DNA from: Providencia stuartii
GTDB taxonomy: Bacteria; Pseudomonadota; Gammaproteobacteria; Enterobacterales; Enterobacteriaceae
NCBI GenBank assembly: GCA_900455155.1
Contig: UGUC01000002.1
Coordinates: forward strand, 62,001-126,000
Direction: 5' to 3'
DNA: 64,000 bases
Below are positions 40,574-52,029 of the stretch, one piece after another. A program made the position numbers and the translations under genes. The notes under the pieces are model-generated. The model was not told where the DNA came from, ran no database searches, and worked only from the letters and a program-made list of their open reading frames with translations. The stretch's first letter is position 1, and the number at the start of each line of letters is the position of its first letter.

Positions 40574-43500
40574 ATGTCTGAACAATCTTCAAGACTTGTC
40601 ATTATCTTAGATAGCTCGGGTGCTCAAAGAAACTCAGAAAGCTTAGCTGATGCCCTAAATCGCTTGACAGCTCAAGGCGAACGCGCGACAGGGGCAACAG
40701 ACAACCTAGGCTTTTCATTCAAGCGCCTTGCAGCATCGGCAGCAGGTGCGCTATCTATCGGTGCCAGTTATAAAAATAGCCGACGATTGGGGGCAAGTTG
40801 CAGCACGAATTAAAATGGCTCTCAAGTCAGTAGAAGGCGATATCAAGAATTACGCAGATATCCAAGAGCGTTTTTTGGAGATAAGTAACCGTAACGGTAA
40901 GAATATTGAAGATGTTCAGTTGCTCTATATCGGCGCTGCAACATCAATGCAAGAACTTGGGTATAACACTACACAGACTATTGATTACATTGAATCTTTA
41001 TCATCTGCAATGACTGCCAACGCGTCAAGTGCTAATGAAGTCATGTCGATGCAAAACGCGCTAAATAAAGCGATGGTCGCAGGGAAAGTCGCTGGTGAAA
41101 ACTGGAATTCAATTATGAATGCCACGCCAACCCTGCTGGGCGACATCGCTAGACAGCTAGAAAAGCAAAATGGTGGGATTAAAGTAACCGAAGCTCAAGT
41201 TAAAAAAATGGCGGCAGAGGGTAAGATCTCGTTTAAGCTATTTGCCGATGCAGTGATGGCAGCAAAAGACGCCAATAATGCGCTAGCTGATTCAATGGAT
41301 AACACCGTTGCAGATGGCTTTAACAGGGTAATAAACTCCGCTAAAGCTTATTATGGTGAGCTAAACCAAAGTCTCGGCATCACTCGCTCGATGTCTGCTG
41401 GGTTGGCTGTATTGAGTGATAATTTTAGTGCCGTTTCAACAGTAATCACTAGCATTGTAGGGATAGGCGTTGCCCGCTATTTTGGCAATATGGCAACTTC
41501 AATGAAGAATGCTGCTAAAGAAACGATAAATCAGACTCGGACTGCAAAAGAAAACGCAAAAGCTCAGCTGGATGTGGCAACTCAAGAACAGAGGAGGGCT
41601 GCCGCGGCAGTGAGGAATGCTCAGTTAGACAGAGCGAGACTACAGAATGACATCAACAGGAATGCCAGAACTCGCCAAAGCGCATTGTTATCGGCCGAGT
41701 ACACAGCAGCACTCTCGCGAGAAAGAGCGGCAAAACTTGCGTTAGTACAGGCTAACAATGCTGTTGCAGCATCACAAGAGCGACTCAATACTATTACATC
41801 GATTGGATCTAGAGTAACGGGAATGCTACAAGGTGGTCTTGCGTTGCTTGGCGGCCCCGTGGGCTTAACGATGCTTGTTGCTGGTGGTATGTATATGTTT
41901 GCTCAAAGTATGGAGCAAGCAAAACGGGATGCAATAGAGTTATCCAGAGGGTTAGATGGTTTAGTTGATAAGCTCAAGGAAATGACACGAGAGCAAAAAC
42001 TGGTAAAAATAGGAGAGATTGAAGACGCCATCCCTAAACTAGAGGCCGCACAAAGACAAGCAAGGATAGAGCTTGTTGATGGGCGCTATGAAAGGGAGCT
42101 TAGAAAAAGCAAAAAAGCTCTTGATGAAGCAATAGTTGGGACAAAAGAGCATACATTTGCACTGAAGAAGTTTGAGGAGGCCTCCAAAAATTACGAAGTG
42201 GCTCTAGGAAAAAAAAGCTCAGGCGGAGGCGGATTTAAGTAGAGCGAAAAACACTTCTGCTTTAATCCAAGCAGACCTAAACGGCAAGCTGCTGCAAGGT
42301 GCGGATTTGCTAACCGCGCACACTCGTTCAGTGCTACCAAATGGTGCTGAAGCATTTAAAAGCTTTGGTCTTAATGTGAATGCAGCAGCTAATGCGCTGG
42401 GCAAATTTAACTCTGCCTACTTGACGTTAAGTTTTACCGAAGGTGGTGCAAAATTAAAGCAGCAGCTTGAGCGCGATATAGAACTTGCATCATTAACAGG
42501 TGAAGCCAAAGCAAGAAAGCAAGCGGAGTATATGGCAAGGGATGCTGGAGAAACTGCCCCCGAGAATATCCTAAAACTCCAAGACTTAGCGGCGCAAAGA
42601 TATAGAGAGGAAGAGCGTCAACGCAAGCTGCTTAACTCTCAAAACAAGACTTATACAGAATCCGCAGCACAAAAAAGGCTATCTAGTCTTCTGGAACAAA
42701 ACGCAGCACTTAAGCTTCAAAGTGAAATTGGCGATAAACTTGGCGCACAGCAACTAGCGTTGGTTAAGTGGAACCAAGAAATCGCAGAAATTGAGAAAAA
42801 TAAAGCAAAAGGAAAACGACTAACGGATGACCAAAAATCACTATTAGCCAATAAAGCGTTGATTACGGCTGAGTTAGAACGTGCCGCTGAATACGAAAAA
42901 ATCATCCAGCGCAAGGAAGCCGAAGTCAAAATTGCTGCATACAACAAGCAACTAATGGAGGAAACGGCTCAGGCGCAACGCGCTTATGATATGGAGCTGA
43001 AAGGCGCTGGCATGGGGAATTTAGCTCGAGGCAGGCTGCAGGAGGAATTAAGGCTCAAAGAGGAGTATCTGAAGAAAGAAGAGGAGTTGACCAAGCAATT
43101 CAATGACAAATCAACTGGCATCACGCAAGAGATGTATGATGCAGAAACACAAGTCATCAGAAATGAGCTTGATAAGCGTTTAGTCATGATGCGTGTTCAT
43201 CAAGCTAATATTGATGGCCTGCGGGTTAATTGGCAAAACGGGATTAAAGAGGGGCTTATAAATTATGTTGACAACGCTCGTAACTATAGTCAGCAAGCGG
43301 AAGGATTCATCACAGGGTCGCTGCAAAACATCACGGATGGCTCGGCTAGTGCGCTTACTGACATCGTAACCAACTCGAAAAGTGCGTTTGATGCGATTAG
43401 CGACTTTTTCGGTGATTTAGCGAAATCTATTATCAATGATTTAATCCGAATCGCGATACAGGCACAGATTACTAATGCGATATCAGGGCTGTTTCCAGTA

Positions 43501-44005
43501 GGAGATTCCAAGTCTGTTTTTGATGCAGGCATTAAAGGGTTGGGGTTGTTTAGCGCGGGTGGTTATACAGGCAGGGGCGGTAAATATGATCCGGCTGGTA
43601 TAGTGCATAAAGATGAGTTTGTTTTCAATAAAGAAGCGACTAATCGCATAGGTAAGGAAAAACCTGTACGATTTAATGAATACAGGAGAGATGCCAAACT
43701 ATCAATCAAACTCTGATTCTTATGCCATGAAATACCTTCATCCTGCTAACCAAACCAATAATACCATCAATAATTCCAATGTTAGTAATACAGCTGAACA
43801 CACTGAAAACTCTCAGTCTACAGTTGTCATTCATCAAGCAATAACGCAAACAATTACCGTTACTGGTAATGGTGATAAGGCGCTAATTCAGGCTATGCAG
43901 CAAGCGGCATCTGTCGGTGCAAAAAGAGGTGCTGATGAGGCTGTAGCCAGAATTCAACGTGATTTTGCTACTAATGGAAATACGAGAAAATTATTAGAGA
44001 AATAA
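40574..44005 (+). CDS. Tape measure protein, frame interrupted at three places
   Basis: About 1142 residues after repair. MSEQSSRLVIILDSSGAQRNSESLADALNRL opens a lambda H-like protein; then KIADDWGQVAARIKMAL, the tape-measure domain NIEDVQLLYIGAATSMQELG...AGENWNSIMNATPTLLGDIARQL, membrane-like segments (IGVARYFGNM; GGPVGLTMLVAGGMYMF), long coiled coils, and a C-terminal GGYTGRGGKYDPAGIVHKDEFVFNKEATNRIGKENLYDLMN. One surplus base each at 40772-40776, 42209-42216 and 43658-43662. It sets tail length and passes into the host membrane on infection. Confidence 0.85.
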
Positions 44006-44008
44006 ATT

Positions 44009-44605
44009 ATGTCTATTATCGAATGGCCTTTGGGTATTAACCCTAGCGAGATGTCGTGGCGATTAATTAGTAACAGTAAAACCTTCACCTCAGTATTCAC
44101 AGGTAGCTCTCAAACAGTTCGTTTTCCCGGCAGTAAATGGCATTGTTCACTCAACTTCACAAATCTAACGGATGATGAGTCAAGAGAGCTTGAGGCTCTT
44201 ATGGCTTCGCTGGATGGTGAGAGTGGGCGAGTTAAGATATCGCACTGGGCACGGAAAGGCGTTGCTAATATGGGAACGCCTTTAGTAAACGCCCCCAATC
44301 AAACGGGGAGGTATCTGCAAACGAAAGGATGGAAGCCTAACACTGACGTACTGAGAAAAGGTGATTATCTCACTGTTAATAATGAGCTAAAAATGGTGAC
44401 CGAGAATATTAAAAGTGATGCAAGTGGGAATGCTGTTATTGCTATTTCCCCCATGCTTAGATATTCGCCAGCTCTCAATGATAAAGTGGAAGTTGCCAAA
44501 CCTTATGGGATATTTAAGCCAGTAGACAATGAGCAAGGGGATTTTCAATTTCACCCTTACTTGTTATCGGATGTTTCACTCGAATTTGAAGAGGCGCTTT
44601 ACTAA
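44009..44605 (+). CDS. Distal/minor tail protein
   Basis: 198 residues, MSIIEWPLGINPSEMSWRLISNSKTF...FTGSSQTVRFPGSKW, ending FQFHPYLLSDVSLEFEEALY. Beta-rich, directly after the tape measure, in the place of lambda gpM/L-type tail-tip proteins. The typical ending LSDVSLEFEEAL belongs to a known siphophage minor-tail family of unnamed function. Confidence 0.75.
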   Translation: MSIIEWPLGINPSEMSWRLISNSKTFTSVFTGSSQTVRFPGSKWHCSLNFTNLTDDESRELEALMASLDGESGRVKISHWARKGVANMGTPLVNAPNQTGRYLQTKGWKPNTDVLRKGDYLTVNNELKMVTENIKSDASGNAVIAISPMLRYSPALNDKVEVAKPYGIFKPVDNEQGDFQFHPYLLSDVSLEFEEALY

Positions 44606-45190
44606 TGATTTATCATCCCTTTTCAGATGGAATGATCAAAGCAATTAATGATGGTTGCTATTTGGTTTTTGCTGCAAAACTTGATTTGAATTCAGGCGTG
44701 ACACGTGTTCACACAGGTACGGGCAACCTCATTATAGCTGGTGAGGTGTATCAAGGTGTTGGGCAATTTGGTTCGGTCGAGGCGGTCAAGGAAGCGCTAA
44801 CCACAAGCCCAACGCAACTGCTTCTATCGCTGAGTGGGTTTGATTCGACGTTAGTTGGCGAGGTGCTCAACGAGCGCAGTCGTGGTCGTGATGTTCGACT
44901 CATGCTTGTAGCGATTGATGATAGCAGTGGGCAGCCGATTTTAGCGGATGTCATTTTTGCAGGGCAGATAGCAAATCTAAGCGTTTCCACGGGAGATGAA
45001 AACGCAATAGGCTTAACAGTATCAAAACAGATTTGAGCGCTGGTCATTGGGTCTTCCAGACCGCTTCACAGATGAATCTTGGTCTAAGCGGCATAATGGT
45101 GACCGCATATTCCGATATGTCGCTCAAATGGCAGAACGCTCGATTTATTGGGGCAGTAAAAAGGATGCGCCAGCCTTCATTTACAAATAA
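44605..45190 (+). CDS. Tail-tip protein (DUF1833), frame interrupted
   Basis: First frame MIYHPFSDGMIKAINDGCYLVFAAKLDLNSG...DENAIGLTVS; removing one A at the A4 run at 45024-45027 continues NRFERWSLGLPDRFTDESWSKRHNGDRIFRYVAQMAERSIYWGSKKDAPAF, about 194 residues. The ending GDRIFRYVAQMAERSIYWG is the DUF1833 signature. It overlaps the previous gene by 1 base. Confidence 0.85.
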
Positions 45191-45256
45191 GCACTAAAAC
45201 TAATTCGCACGCAAGGCCTCTTAACTGAGGATTTTTTTACATTTGGAGGTAAGTAA

Positions 45257-45658
45257 ATGCGACATCCTCAATGGACCATACAATTACCTGAAACCTTAAG
45301 GGCGGCAATGAGTCGCCCTTTTTCATGGGGGGAGCATGACTGCTGTTTGTTTGCGGCTGATTGCGCGCTTGCTGTATGTGGTATCGATATTGCTGAAAAA
45401 GTTCGTGGTCGCTATAAGACAAAATCAGGGGCTATGCGAGTCTTAAAGTCGGAATTTGGTGATTTAGAGTCGGGCCTATCAAGTTTCTTTATCGAAATCG
45501 AACCAGACAAAGCCACAAGGGGTGACATTGTTATGTTTCATGGTGATGAGGGGAAAAACTCTTGGGGTGCTTTGGGCTGGCAAGGTGTGGTCTGTCACTG
45601 AAAACGGGGTATTACCTGTTAACCATCAACCAATCAAGGCATGGAGGGTCGAGTAGAT
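45257..45658 (+). CDS. Tail-tip NlpC/P60-like protein (DUF6950), frame interrupted
   Basis: First frame MRHPQWTIQLPETLRAAMSRPFSWGEHDCCLFAADCALAVCGIDI...ATRGDIVMFHGDEGK; removing one A at 45554-45558 (A5) continues TLGVLWAGKVWSVTENGVLPVNHQPIKAWRVE. About 133 residues. HDCCLFAAD carries the expected active Cys of a small NlpC-like peptidase or a degenerate relative. It sits before the J-like gene, as lambda K does. It overlaps that gene by 2 bases. Confidence 0.8.
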
Positions 45659-48600
45659 GGGTAAAGTTGTTTCAAATATCGTTTCGACGGGTTTGATGAT
45701 TGCTGGGGCGATCATGGGCGGCCCTGCTGGCTGGGCTGTTATTGCGGCTGGCATGGCAACACAGTTTGCTGGCTCAATGATATTCAAAGACAAGGTGCCG
45801 TCAGGTTATCGAGACCAGTCAGAGCGCAAGCAGATGCTTCGTTCATCAAAAGCACCAGAGACCATCATTGTCGGTAAAACAGTGTGTTCAGGGCTGCTCT
45901 TTTTTGCCGAAGAAGAAAAGGGTGACCAAACAGAAAACGAACGCTTATTTATGGCACTAGCCATTGCAGCACATAAAGTAGACCGCATTGGCAAGATTTG
46001 GCTGAACGACGATTTGATTAGTGAATTCGGCGATAAAGCGGATTATGAGTTTCACAATAGCCGCACGGATTGTGACCCCTACATGTTAAAAAATGCCCCG
46101 TCATGGAAGGAAGACATGATAGGGGATGGCTTAGCGTGGTTACGTTTAACACTTAAATACGATGCTGAGAAATTTCCATACGGCGTACCAAACGTCAAAG
46201 TCGAAGTGTGGGGGAAGCAAATCTATGACCCGCGCACTGGTAAAACCGTGTGGAGTAATAACGGCGCGTTGGTTATTCTCGATTACTATCGTAGCTATTT
46301 AAGTGTGCCTGATTCCGACATTGATTTTGATGCATTCAAAATTGCTGCTGATTTATGTGATGAGCCTGTAATGACCCCAGAGGGTAATACGGAGCCTCGC
46401 TATACAATTAATGGCGCTTATGAGCTTTCCGAATCGCCAGCATCAGTGCTTGACCACATGCACAAATGCATAGCTGCTGAGCCAACCTATGTGGCTGGAA
46501 AGCACGGTATCTTGATGCAAGCGTACAATGGGCCTGCTGTATTGCGTATCGAGCCAAATCAAATCATTGATACAGTCAATATCACACCAGAACTAGGGTT
46601 ACGTGATGCAACCAATGCGATTTACGGTACGTTTGTCGATGCAGAGCAACAATATATTCAAACAGACTTTGAGCCTGTTATTGTTGAAGAGTGGGTTGAA
46701 GAAGACGGATTAGAGATAAAAGAGAACATTGACTATCGTTTTATTGTTAGCCCGTATCAAGCCGCAAGAGTCACAAACTTGTATCTACGTAAAAAACGTG
46801 CCGGTCGTCGTATTCAGTTAAAGATGAATATGGATGGTTATGCATATAGACCGGGGGATGTTGGCTTGCTGAACTTGCCCCATATCGGTATACAGAACTT
46901 TGAGTGCCGCGTGGCTGAGTGGAAGTTTCATCCGCAAGAAGGGGTCGAGTTACTGCTCGAAGAGGATGGACCACATATCTATGAAGACATCATTGGTAAG
47001 CCTTTTGTGCGCCCGCCATTTACGGTTTTACCGACTGGCGGTGTCGCTCCACCACTAAACCTAACTTTTGTGCCAACAAATATTGGTGAAGTGGTTCAAG
47101 GCTATCTGAGTTGGCAGTCAGCTGCTGCCGATGTTCGCTATAACACAGTGAATATTCTTGAAAATGGCAAGGTTATCCAGTCGATTCAAGTGCCGCAAGA
47201 TAGAGTTGATTTATCTGGGCTTGTGCGCGGCTCTTATCGTGCCGAAGTTCGCTCTATCAATGCGGCGGGCGCAATGTCTGCCCCTGCTATTGTTGACTTT
47301 GATATTCAAGCCCCGCCTAAACCCGTGAGTGTTGAAATGGTTGGCGGCATGTTCTCATTGACCTGTATTCCGCATGGCGGAGAAACCGCCCAACATGGCT
47401 ATACGTTTGAATTCTGGTTCAGCGACAAAAAACTGGCCAGTACGAATGACGTCGAAGTCACCACAAAAGCCAACCGACAAGGTCAGGGGCAATTTTGGAC
47501 TAAGGATAACTTAAAGGCGGGTACAGATTATTGGTTTTATGTTCGTACTGTTAACAGCTATGGAAAATCGCAATTTGTCGAAGCTGTGGGTCAAGCTAGT
47601 GGAACGCCAAAGGATATGGTTGACGAGCTGGGCGACACCTTCCTCACCAATGAAGCTGGAAAGCAGATGCAAGAGCAAATCGACTTTAGCAAAGAAGCGA
47701 TTGCAGAGCTTGAGCTGGACACGATTGATGTGAAGCAGAAAGTTGTCAGCATTGATAGAGATGTTGAAGCGGTCAACGAAGCGGTGATGATGAACACTCA
47801 GTTCACGACGGAAGTTCATTTCAGCTTGAAAGAAGAGGTTGCTGATAGAAAAGCTGAGATATTCCGCATTGAGCAAGTGCAAGTCACTGACAGAGAAGCG
47901 GCGGCGCGCTGGCAAGAGAAAATCAGTGCTGAAGTAAGCTATAACGCCGCTGAAATTCTCAATATCAAAGATACTCAAACGAGCTATGAGAAAGCAACGG
48001 CGCAGCAAATTAGTCAAGTAAAAGCTGATGTCGATGGTGTTAAATCACGCGTCACAACAGTCGAAACAGCAACCGCCGATTTAAAGCAATCACAAGCGAA
48101 GTTTGAACAATCAACTACAGCTGAATTCGGCGAGATGCGCGGCTATATCACGCACTTTGAGACGTCATTGTCAAATGTGGAACTTGCAGTTTCAGAAGCG
48201 ATTATGCAGACGACAGCTCAAGTTAACCAACATAGCTCTGAGTTGCTGCAGTCGAAAGCGGACGTCAAGCGTATTGCGAATGCAACAGCGACGAACGAAA
48301 AAGCAACAGCCGAGCTTGCAGAGAGCGTGAAAGCGCACTACGAAGATTCGCAAGCTGAATTCGTGGATGTGCGTAAATCAATCGCAGAGCAAGACAAAGC
48401 ACACTCTGAGCGCACAGAGCAAGTACGCGCAGAACTCGGGAAAGACATCAACTCGAACAAAGAGGAGTTATCGAAAGTTAGTGCCGCTGTCACGACGAAC
48501 ACAAAAGCGATAGCGAAAACGGATGAGACTGTCACGGAGCTTCAGCAACTTCAAACATCCCAGTTTAATGACAACAGTTCATCCATTGCGAATGTGCAAC

Positions 48601-49967
48601 ACACGCAAGCGAATGCCGATAGCACCCACGCTGAAAGCACATTGCAACTTGCAGTTCAGCAGAATCAGCAAGGCACTGAGATTTTGCGTGCTAAAGCTTC
48701 TATCCGTGAAACTAACAAAATTGTTGCTGATAACGATAAAGCTTATGCGCAGAAGTTCACGCAAATTGATGCTCAACTCGGTGAGAACGGCGCTCGTTTT
48801 ACGCGAGTAGAAGAAGCGCTGGCAGATACTCAGCAATCAGTTGCAAAAAGCCATGAGCAGCTCAACGCGAAGTTTGATAGCAGGATTAACACCGTTCAAG
48901 CTCAAATTGACACGCAGAAAGAAGCGATTGCGAAGCAAGACCAAGCGATTGCTAAAGTTAACACAGATTTATCTACTCGAATCGGTCAAGCAGAGTCGTC
49001 AATCAGTGATAACAAGCAGTCAATCAGCGACAACGAGCAAGCTTTGGCGGATTTCAGTCAGTTGACGAGAGCTGAGTTTGACAATCAGCAGGCAGCGATT
49101 GAGCAACGTGGGCAAACCATTTTTGACCACAACGGCAATGGCTCTGCTATCTACACAATTAAGACCGGCATCAACTGGAACAATCAATATTACGATGCGA
49201 AATTCATGATGGGAGCGGAAGTAAGAAACGGCAAGGTGGTCACACAAATCGGCTTTAGCGCCGATACGTTCGGCATTTTCAATCCATCCAGCGGCAAGTT
49301 AGAGCCAGTTTTCTTTGTTGAAAATGGGCAGGTGTTTATCAATGAAGCGTTTATTAATCAAGCGACAATTGAAAAGCTGTTAATTGGTTCGACTATCAAA
49401 TCCAAAAATTGGGATCCTTCAGCTAAAAAAGGTCTCATGCTGGATTTTGAAAACGGGAAGCTGATTGCAAATGACGCTGAAATAACCGGGAAGATTTATG
49501 CAACTGATGGTGAGTTTAATGGAACTGTTTATGTTGAAAAGTTAATTGGCGATAATGCGGTAGCAGCAACTTACAAGTATGCCACCAAAGAAGAAACCCA
49601 TGGTAGTAAATATGACCAAGTCATTGAGTCAAAGATCATTTATACAGGGGGAATGCCGTATGATGTTGATTTATTAATGCCAACGATGCAGTTTGAGTCA
49701 ACAGGGTCTTATTCAGACGCAATTATCGATGCCTATGTTCAAATCATTATTGATGGGGTAACACATACACCGCAAACAACAAAGATGATAAATGGAAGGT
49801 CATGGAAATTAGTTTGCTCATTCTACGCAACAATACCAGCTAGCAAAAAAGACGTTGTCGTTACAGTTAGATACACCACATATCATGCAGGGAAGTGTAC
49901 GACTAAGATACTGCCAGCAATGGTTATTGCCTGCAAACATAACTCATCATCATTTAAAATCAGTTAA
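45657..49967 (+). CDS. J-like host-specificity tail protein
   Basis: 1436 residues, uninterrupted. N-terminal tail-hub part (MGKVVSNIVSTGLMIAGAIMGG, then KAPETIIVGKTVCSGLLFFAEEE), fibronectin-like domains about 470-640, a very long coiled coil about 650-1165 (repeats of the type VTTNTKAIAKTDETVTELQQLQ), the DUF1983 domain (QTIFDHNGNGSAIYTIKTGINW) and a unique C-terminal tip. The coiled coil is much longer than in lambda J. The tip domain should bind the host receptor. Confidence 0.9.
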   Translation: MGKVVSNIVSTGLMIAGAIMGGPAGWAVIAAGMATQFAGSMIFKDKVPSGYRDQSERKQMLRSSKAPETIIVGKTVCSGLLFFAEEEKGDQTENERLFMALAIAAHKVDRIGKIWLNDDLISEFGDKADYEFHNSRTDCDPYMLKNAPSWKEDMIGDGLAWLRLTLKYDAEKFPYGVPNVKVEVWGKQIYDPRTGKTVWSNNGALVILDYYRSYLSVPDSDIDFDAFKIAADLCDEPVMTPEGNTEPRYTINGAYELSESPASVLDHMHKCIAAEPTYVAGKHGILMQAYNGPAVLRIEPNQIIDTVNITPELGLRDATNAIYGTFVDAEQQYIQTDFEPVIVEEWVEEDGLEIKENIDYRFIVSPYQAARVTNLYLRKKRAGRRIQLKMNMDGYAYRPGDVGLLNLPHIGIQNFECRVAEWKFHPQEGVELLLEEDGPHIYEDIIGKPFVRPPFTVLPTGGVAPPLNLTFVPTNIGEVVQGYLSWQSAAADVRYNTVNILENGKVIQSIQVPQDRVDLSGLVRGSYRAEVRSINAAGAMSAPAIVDFDIQAPPKPVSVEMVGGMFSLTCIPHGGETAQHGYTFEFWFSDKKLASTNDVEVTTKANRQGQGQFWTKDNLKAGTDYWFYVRTVNSYGKSQFVEAVGQASGTPKDMVDELGDTFLTNEAGKQMQEQIDFSKEAIAELELDTIDVKQKVVSIDRDVEAVNEAVMMNTQFTTEVHFSLKEEVADRKAEIFRIEQVQVTDREAAARWQEKISAEVSYNAAEILNIKDTQTSYEKATAQQISQVKADVDGVKSRVTTVETATADLKQSQAKFEQSTTAEFGEMRGYITHFETSLSNVELAVSEAIMQTTAQVNQHSSELLQSKADVKRIANATATNEKATAELAESVKAHYEDSQAEFVDVRKSIAEQDKAHSERTEQVRAELGKDINSNKEELSKVSAAVTTNTKAIAKTDETVTELQQLQTSQFNDNSSSIANVQHTQANADSTHAESTLQLAVQQNQQGTEILRAKASIRETNKIVADNDKAYAQKFTQIDAQLGENGARFTRVEEALADTQQSVAKSHEQLNAKFDSRINTVQAQIDTQKEAIAKQDQAIAKVNTDLSTRIGQAESSISDNKQSISDNEQALADFSQLTRAEFDNQQAAIEQRGQTIFDHNGNGSAIYTIKTGINWNNQYYDAKFMMGAEVRNGKVVTQIGFSADTFGIFNPSSGKLEPVFFVENGQVFINEAFINQATIEKLLIGSTIKSKNWDPSAKKGLMLDFENGKLIANDAEITGKIYATDGEFNGTVYVEKLIGDNAVAATYKYATKEETHGSKYDQVIESKIIYTGGMPYDVDLLMPTMQFESTGSYSDAIIDAYVQIIIDGVTHTPQTTKMINGRSWKLVCSFYATIPASKKDVVVTVRYTTYHAGKCTTKILPAMVIACKHNSSSFKIS

Positions 49968-49986
49968 AAGTCTATCACATAAACAA

Positions 49987-50007
49987 GCCGCTTAATTGCG
50001 GTTTTTT
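49987..50007 (+). terminator. Terminator after the J-like gene
   Basis: CCGC, TTAATT loop, GCGG, then seven T. Confidence 0.6.
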
Positions 50008-50031
50008 TGTATCTAAATTTCGGAGAATATT

Positions 50032-51372
50032 ATGTACAACGTAGGAACAGTCACAACGACAGCAAACAGCACAAAACTAATTGGAGTGGGCACTAAGTGG
50101 AAAGAGAATATTAATCTTGTACTTCCAATGCAGATGATACAGATTCAAATCGGCAACACTGTTCATAACAACAGCATTCACTCAATACAGTCGAACACAG
50201 AACTAACATTAAACTTTCCAATCCCGACAGCACAAACTGGTGCTAAATACGTTATTTTCACAACAACAATGGATTCAATTTCAGCAGCAGCAAACGCGAT
50301 TGTTGCAATGAATTCATCTAACGTACAGTTCAGTGATATACAGAATCGCATAATGACGGAGTCGGGAGTTATTGATGTCAAACTCCCTGATGGCACTGTG
50401 AGAAAAACACGCACAGAAGCAGAGCGGGATAAGCTGCTAGATGGGAAGTTTGATAAAGCGGGTGGAACTATTACTGGTGATGTGACTTTCAGTAAGAACG
50501 CAATTAAGTCGACTAAAGGGACGCATACCTTGCCTGATAAATCCGGCACGCTAATGCAAGTTGGTGATTATGGCTTTGGCTCATTAGAAGCTACTAAAGC
50601 TACAAATTCACAACTCATGTCATCATCACAATCTCAGTTCTTTAAACTGGGCGGGGGCGTTGGTGACGATGAGTTTGTAAATCACGGGGTTGGGCTATTA
50701 ATTTCATACTCGGCATCAATTCGCGGTGGGTTGTTCATAAATGACTCAAATGGTGATTTGACCGTGTGGCGTTCGCGTGCAGATAAGGAAGACGGACGGA
50801 TTAGAAAAAATAAAGTTTATACAGATGGAAACACAACCAAAGACTCCAACGGCAACTTAAAAGCAGCATCCCCGATTGTGAAAGTATTTGCTGATCACAT
50901 CGAGACTAACGATGAGTCTGAAGGCGTTGAGATGGAGCACCTTGGTGTCGGTCATTACCTGATTAAAGGCGTTGTCGGTTTTAACTCGGACGGTGCATGG
51001 GGTATCAATAACGGCTTTGTCATTCCTCAAGACCATAACGGTAAAAACATGGTGCTTATTGATTACAAGGTGAGACCTGATGGTGATATTGAAGTTTTTG
51101 TTTTCCATCAACAGAACGCTGACCTACCGGAGCGTTTTCAGAACAAGCGCATTAAGTACATAGATAAAGACGGCAACCCTGTTTACTACGAAAACTATGA
51201 GCCGTGTGACGTTCCTGAATCGCGCTGGATAGATATGCGTGTCGAAATGCCAGTGAACTCCATCTACAATCTCAAAAAAGCAGAAGCCGAGCGATTGGCG
51301 AAAGAGGAGGCGGAGAGGCAAGCGGAGGAGGAGGCTAAGAACGCCGAAATTGAAGCCGAGGAAGACATCTAA
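50032..51372 (+). CDS. Tail fibre protein
   Basis: 446 residues. N-terminal beta-rich domain (MYNVGTVTTTANSTKLIGVGTKWKENI), a middle with phage-fibre repeats (GKFDKAGGTITGDVTFSKNAIKSTKGTHTL), a late domain (GAWGINNGFVIPQDHNGKNMVLIDYKVRPDGDIEVFVFHQQN) and a highly charged end (AERLAKEEAERQAEEEAKNAEIEAEED). Last rightward late gene of the phage. Binds host surface or joins the tail tip (family inference). Confidence 0.85.
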   Translation: MYNVGTVTTTANSTKLIGVGTKWKENINLVLPMQMIQIQIGNTVHNNSIHSIQSNTELTLNFPIPTAQTGAKYVIFTTTMDSISAAANAIVAMNSSNVQFSDIQNRIMTESGVIDVKLPDGTVRKTRTEAERDKLLDGKFDKAGGTITGDVTFSKNAIKSTKGTHTLPDKSGTLMQVGDYGFGSLEATKATNSQLMSSSQSQFFKLGGGVGDDEFVNHGVGLLISYSASIRGGLFINDSNGDLTVWRSRADKEDGRIRKNKVYTDGNTTKDSNGNLKAASPIVKVFADHIETNDESEGVEMEHLGVGHYLIKGVVGFNSDGAWGINNGFVIPQDHNGKNMVLIDYKVRPDGDIEVFVFHQQNADLPERFQNKRIKYIDKDGNPVYYENYEPCDVPESRWIDMRVEMPVNSIYNLKKAEAERLAKEEAERQAEEEAKNAEIEAEEDI

Positions 51373-51503
51373 TCTTCTTTGCTGTATACCCCGCGGAAAT
51401 CTCTTACTCACTGAGTTAGATTTGCGAGATTGTGCATGATTATTCTACTTTCTTGCGTGTGATTTATCAGCAGAACTGCTTAGATAACTTTCTATGAGCT
51501 CAA

Positions 51504-51704
51504 TTACTGGAGCTCTTTTGGTTGCTCTATCTGGCAGTACAAAGATGAATTAGAAAGTAAGAGTATAAACTCATTGATCGAAATAGCCTTGTCATCTATC
51601 TCTGTTTTATAGAAAACATAGATACGTGATTGTTCAGTGTGAGACGGCTCTCTATTTTCATTGATGCAAGTAAGTGCGAGTAAGATAAGTTGCGTACTGG
51701 TCAT
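51504..51704 (-). CDS. Hypothetical small protein near the right prophage end
   Basis: 66 residues, MTSTQLILLALTCINENREPSHTEQSRIY..., GGAGGG 4 bases before the ATG. The hydrophobic start is short, so it may be a soluble dimerising helix. Minus-strand cargo after the tail fibre; similar short genes end many prophages. Function unknown. Confidence 0.5.
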   Translation of the reverse strand: MTSTQLILLALTCINENREPSHTEQSRIYVFYKTEIDDKAISINEFILLLSNSSLYCQIEQPKELQ

Positions 51705-51823
51705 AAACCCTCCAATAAAGTCTGGAGTTAATTATAAGCAGTCAGACAATGGCGCGATATCAATATTGGTCGTAATGTTATCAGATATCACTGTGACGAA
51801 CTGTGCCGCAAAAAATGAGAGGG

Positions 51824-51847
51824 GAGGGGTTAATTACCCCTCTTTTT
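51824..51847 (+). terminator. Terminator near the right prophage end
   Basis: GAGGGGT, TAATT loop, ACCCCTC, then TTTTT. Probably ends the late transcript. The rest of 51705-52029 shows no gene I can support. Confidence 0.6.
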
Positions 51848-52029
51848 CGTTCGAAATGAAGGGGTAACTTATTGATTCATTTAGAATGAAATGTAGTGTT
51901 TTTGTAGCATGAAAAATGAACTGATAATAAATTAAGCTATTGATATTTAATGCTTTTTGTTGCTTTGGTAACCTAATGGACTGATATGAGTAATCAAGTA
52001 ACTCTCCTTTATCCCAAAGGGATCTTGAT

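Noticed and set aside
40574-44005. Four separate tail proteins instead of one tape measure
   Set aside because: All three joins are fixed by removing one base, and the joined protein has one continuous tape-measure plan.
47511-48017. 168-codon minus-strand frame
   Set aside because: Opposite the coiled coil of the J-like gene, where repetitive codons open antisense frames.
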